Positions 14,489 to 16,769 of a DNA stretch of 16,769 nucleotides are shown piece after piece. The DNA is from Candidatus Margulisiibacteriota bacterium. Lineage in GTDB: Bacteria > Margulisbacteria > WOR-1 > O2-12-FULL-45-9. Both the position numbers and the translations under genes were made by a program. Each line of letters starts with the position of its first letter. Within the stretch, counting starts at the first letter, position 1. The stretch lies in assembly GCA_028714935.1 (NCBI GenBank), contig JAQTLJ010000006.1:1-16769 (forward strand), in the 5' to 3' direction. A model generated the notes under the pieces. The model saw only the letters and a list, made by a program, of their open reading frames with translations, ran no database searches and had not been told where the DNA came from.

Positions 14489-16110
14489 AAAATTTCTCCG
14501 ATCAATTTAACTGGCAAGAAGAATTAAACATCTGGCAGCTGAAAGATTTTGCCGGCCTGCCGTATTCCGACGGGGAGAAGAGCGAACAATATCTCCGCCA
14601 GGTCCTGACTTCAGCCAGCGATCTCAGCTCGTCATCTTCCGAATTGGCCGGCAAGATCATTGACTGGCCTTCGTGTTATCATCTCTCGCCAAATCGCCCA
14701 GTTTTGCTCAAGCCGTTCGCCTGGCAAAAGAACTGGGAAGTCTTGGAGCTGGGCGGGGGCTGCGGAGCACTAACCAGATTTCTTGGCGAGAACTGTAAAA
14801 AAGTTGATATGGTCGAGGGGAATCCAACTCGAGCGGCGTTGGCCGCGCTGCGCTGCCGTGATTTGAAGACCGTCGACATCTATGCCGCGCCGTTTAACCA
14901 GCTTGATTATGCCGATCGCCGTTATGATGTTGTTACCCTGATCGGCGTGCTGGAATACGCGCACCAATTTAACGGCGCCGAAACGCCCCAATCTTACTAT
15001 TTATCACTGGCCAGGAAACTGTTAAAAAAAGACGGTGTTCTGGTCGTTGCGATCGAGAATAAATTCGGCCTAAAATATTTTTCCGGCTGCTCGGAAGACC
15101 ACACCGCGCGCCTGTTCTCCGGGATCGAAGGTTATCCGCCTGACCCGGGCAAGCAGCCGGTAACCTTTGGCCTGCCCGAACTCAAGAGACTGTTGCGGGA
15201 CTGGGGCTTTAAAAACCAGGAAATATATTTCCCTTATCCGGATTATAAGCTCCCTTCATTGATCGTCAGGGAGGCGGCCTTATTGAATCCGGCGCAAAAC
15301 TATGGCGAACTGGTTTGCCATCAAGGTTACCTGGATTATTTAAGGAAACGGTCTTATTACTTTTCCGATCGTTTAGCCTCGTATGAATTGGGGAAGGATC
15401 AGGCGCTGGGCTTTTTTGCCCCGTCATTCTTGCTGTTTGCCAGCCAGGGCAGCGGCGCCAGGCGTTTTACGGCTTCCTGGGAAGCCAAACTTTACTCTTT
15501 GGGCCGGGCGCCGCAATATCAATGTCTGACGACATTTGAAAGTTCCGGCGCCGTAAAAAAGGCTTTCTTGCATGACGTTGACCAGCGCCTGCGCCGGATC
15601 AGTTCGCCTAAACATTCTAACTGGATCGCCGGCCAGACTCTCTACCTGTTAATGGCGCGCGCCTTATCCGGCCAGGCTGACCCCAGCTTGTTTTATCACT
15701 ATTTAGCGATCTGGAAAGATTATCTGTCCAAGAAACGCGTACCGGCAGGGGTGCAGACTTCCGGCTCAAGTAAAAGCGGGATTTATCTTTCCGTTGACGC
15801 GCTGGATTCAGTGCCCTGGAATATTGCGTTGACCGATAAGGATGAACTAAAAGAATACGATTTTGAATGGACAATGCCCGCGCCGATCCCCCTGGAATGG
15901 GTCATTTACCGCGGGCTTTACTTTTTTATTAAAGACCATTTAGGACTTAAGGGTGTGCTGGATTTTAAAAATATTTTTAAAGTTGAATCTGATCGAGACT
16001 TAATTAAATTATTGTCAGGCAAAATGGGGGTCGGGCTGGAAGATTCTGATGTTGAATACTGTCAAGGCCTGGAAAACAATTTTCAACTCCAGGTTGCCGG
16101 TCGGGCCTGA
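14479..16110 (+). CDS. SAM-dependent methyltransferase with large C-terminal domain
   Basis: The N-terminal half is a class I methyltransferase: motif I VLELGGGCGALT at residues 88-99, an acidic strand end (VDMVEGNP, about 109-116) that would bind SAM ribose, and a YDVVTLIGVLEYAHQF segment (motif IV region) near 150-165, then VLVVAIENKFGLKYF. The remaining roughly 280 residues form a second domain rich in aromatics, with a PIPLEWVIYRGLYF stretch near the end. This two-domain type is seen among methyltransferases of surface-polysaccharide loci, where it O- or N-methylates sugars. The ATG has a GGAG (14473-14476) unusually close, two bases away, and overlaps the preceding gene, so coupling is likely. 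The exact substrate cannot be told. Confidence 0.85.
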   Translation: MSVKNFSDQFNWQEELNIWQLKDFAGLPYSDGEKSEQYLRQVLTSASDLSSSSSELAGKIIDWPSCYHLSPNRPVLLKPFAWQKNWEVLELGGGCGALTRFLGENCKKVDMVEGNPTRAALAALRCRDLKTVDIYAAPFNQLDYADRRYDVVTLIGVLEYAHQFNGAETPQSYYLSLARKLLKKDGVLVVAIENKFGLKYFSGCSEDHTARLFSGIEGYPPDPGKQPVTFGLPELKRLLRDWGFKNQEIYFPYPDYKLPSLIVREAALLNPAQNYGELVCHQGYLDYLRKRSYYFSDRLASYELGKDQALGFFAPSFLLFASQGSGARRFTASWEAKLYSLGRAPQYQCLTTFESSGAVKKAFLHDVDQRLRRISSPKHSNWIAGQTLYLLMARALSGQADPSLFYHYLAIWKDYLSKKRVPAGVQTSGSSKSGIYLSVDALDSVPWNIALTDKDELKEYDFEWTMPAPIPLEWVIYRGLYFFIKDHLGLKGVLDFKNIFKVESDRDLIKLLSGKMGVGLEDSDVEYCQGLENNFQLQVAGRA

Positions 16111-16112
16111 CC

Positions 16113-16769
16113 ATGCGCTATCTCAAACAATTTGAGTTTGAATTGACCAATCACTGTAACGCGATGTGCGTTTTCTGCCCCCGGTCCGGCTTGACCAAAA
16201 AGGGTTTTATGTCTTTTGCCACTTTCAAGGCCGGCGTCGGTGTTGCCAAAGAAAACGACGTCAGGAATTTTAAGATCTCGGGTTTTGGTGAGCCAACGCT
16301 GCATAAGGAACTGGTCATGTTCTTGCAATATTTAAAACAAGAGATCCCGGGCGCGTCGATCCTTTTGATAACGAACGGGCAGCTGTTAACGCCGGAACTT
16401 TTTGAGCGGCTGTCAGCGGTGCCGGTGGATCGGATAAACATTAGTTTTAACGGCTATGACAGGAACAGCTATGAGAGCCAGATGAAAAGATTGGACTTTG
16501 AGCAGGTCGTAGCCAACCTCGGCTATATTGCTGCGTCGGGCAAACAACTCCCGGAGATGCAGATCATCCCGATCTTAAGCCAGGCATTTACGCAGGATGA
16601 TATCCGGAAAATGCGGCATTTCATGGAATCCCTTGGTTTTACGGAGCGAAACTTAAAATTTCAGTTCACCATAACGTCGCGCTTGGATAAAATCGAGGAT
16701 AAAGATCTGATCGGCCGGGAAGTGTCGAAAAAGAGAGAGATAATTTGCCTGGCGGGACTCAGTACTTTT
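16113..16769 (+). CDS. Radical SAM enzyme, 3' end beyond the window
   Basis: The first 219 residues of a radical SAM protein are present, starting two bases after the methyltransferase stop. Cys15, Cys19 and Cys22 form the CX3CX2C motif that binds the 4Fe-4S cluster cleaving SAM. SGFGEPTL at 56-63 is the GGEP-type SAM-binding motif, and an ITNGQLLT strand (about 87-95) follows. Cys212, near the cut edge, is where a SPASM-type auxiliary-cluster domain would begin. This places it with SPASM/twitch enzymes that modify peptides, cofactors or sugars. It is probably part of the glycan-modification unit that starts at 13388. No SD is evident. The start is chosen because the Fe-S motif then sits at the usual short distance from the N-terminus. 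Confidence 0.85.
   Translation, partial: MRYLKQFEFELTNHCNAMCVFCPRSGLTKKGFMSFATFKAGVGVAKENDVRNFKISGFGEPTLHKELVMFLQYLKQEIPGASILLITNGQLLTPELFERLSAVPVDRINISFNGYDRNSYESQMKRLDFEQVVANLGYIAASGKQLPEMQIIPILSQAFTQDDIRKMRHFMESLGFTERNLKFQFTITSRLDKIEDKDLIGREVSKKREIICLAGLSTF

Overview
The window comes from an uncultured-looking bacterium with roughly balanced GC. It has strong Shine-Dalgarno (SD) sites, tight head-to-tail operons, all genes on the + strand, and three promoter-like sites resembling the sigma-28 (FliA/SigD/WhiG) class. No rRNA, tRNA, CRISPR array, transposase or conserved housekeeping marker is present, so I cannot assign a phylum. A candidate phylum such as Margulisbacteria would fit but is only a guess.

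Layout. (1) 1-5767: a giant gene, open at the left edge, encoding at least 1,822 residues with no visible Sec signal. It has a Pro/Cys/Gly-rich head, four repeats of about 205-215 residues (amphipathic helix plus hydrophobic hairpin) and a long C-terminal coiled coil. A 98-aa gene follows after 1 nt. (2) 5768-6116: a non-coding region with a REP/MITE-like inverted-repeat element, a sigma-28-like promoter and a terminator-like hairpin in the leader of the next gene. (3) 6117-9352: three small helical proteins (81, 117 and 103 aa) and a 707-aa protein with one textbook EF-hand loop. The 117-aa gene has its own promoter, a 10-nt perfect SD and strong hairpins downstream. (4) 9428-13360: a third sigma-28-like promoter and five tightly packed genes: two unknown proteins, a GT2 glycosyltransferase with a TPR tail, a 532-aa helical protein and a 126-aa helical protein. 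(5) 13388-16769: a sigma-70-like promoter placed for a nearly leaderless message, then a CgeB-type glycosyltransferase, a SAM methyltransferase and a radical SAM enzyme cut by the right edge.

Working model. Regions 1-4 look like a locus of exported structural or translocation proteins. None of the proteins whose N-terminus is visible has a Sec signal, they are helical or coiled-coil, several are small and appear highly expressed, and three transcription units share one promoter motif. The hydrophobic hairpins of the giant protein resemble, by eye, those of type III secretion translocators (YopB/IpaB/SipB, SctE). I therefore suggest substrates of a type III-like (flagellar or injectisome) exporter encoded elsewhere. 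No export component lies in the window, so this remains a hypothesis. The GT2 gene inside the operon and the glycosyltransferase/methyltransferase/radical SAM block beside it suggest glycan modification of a surface structure.
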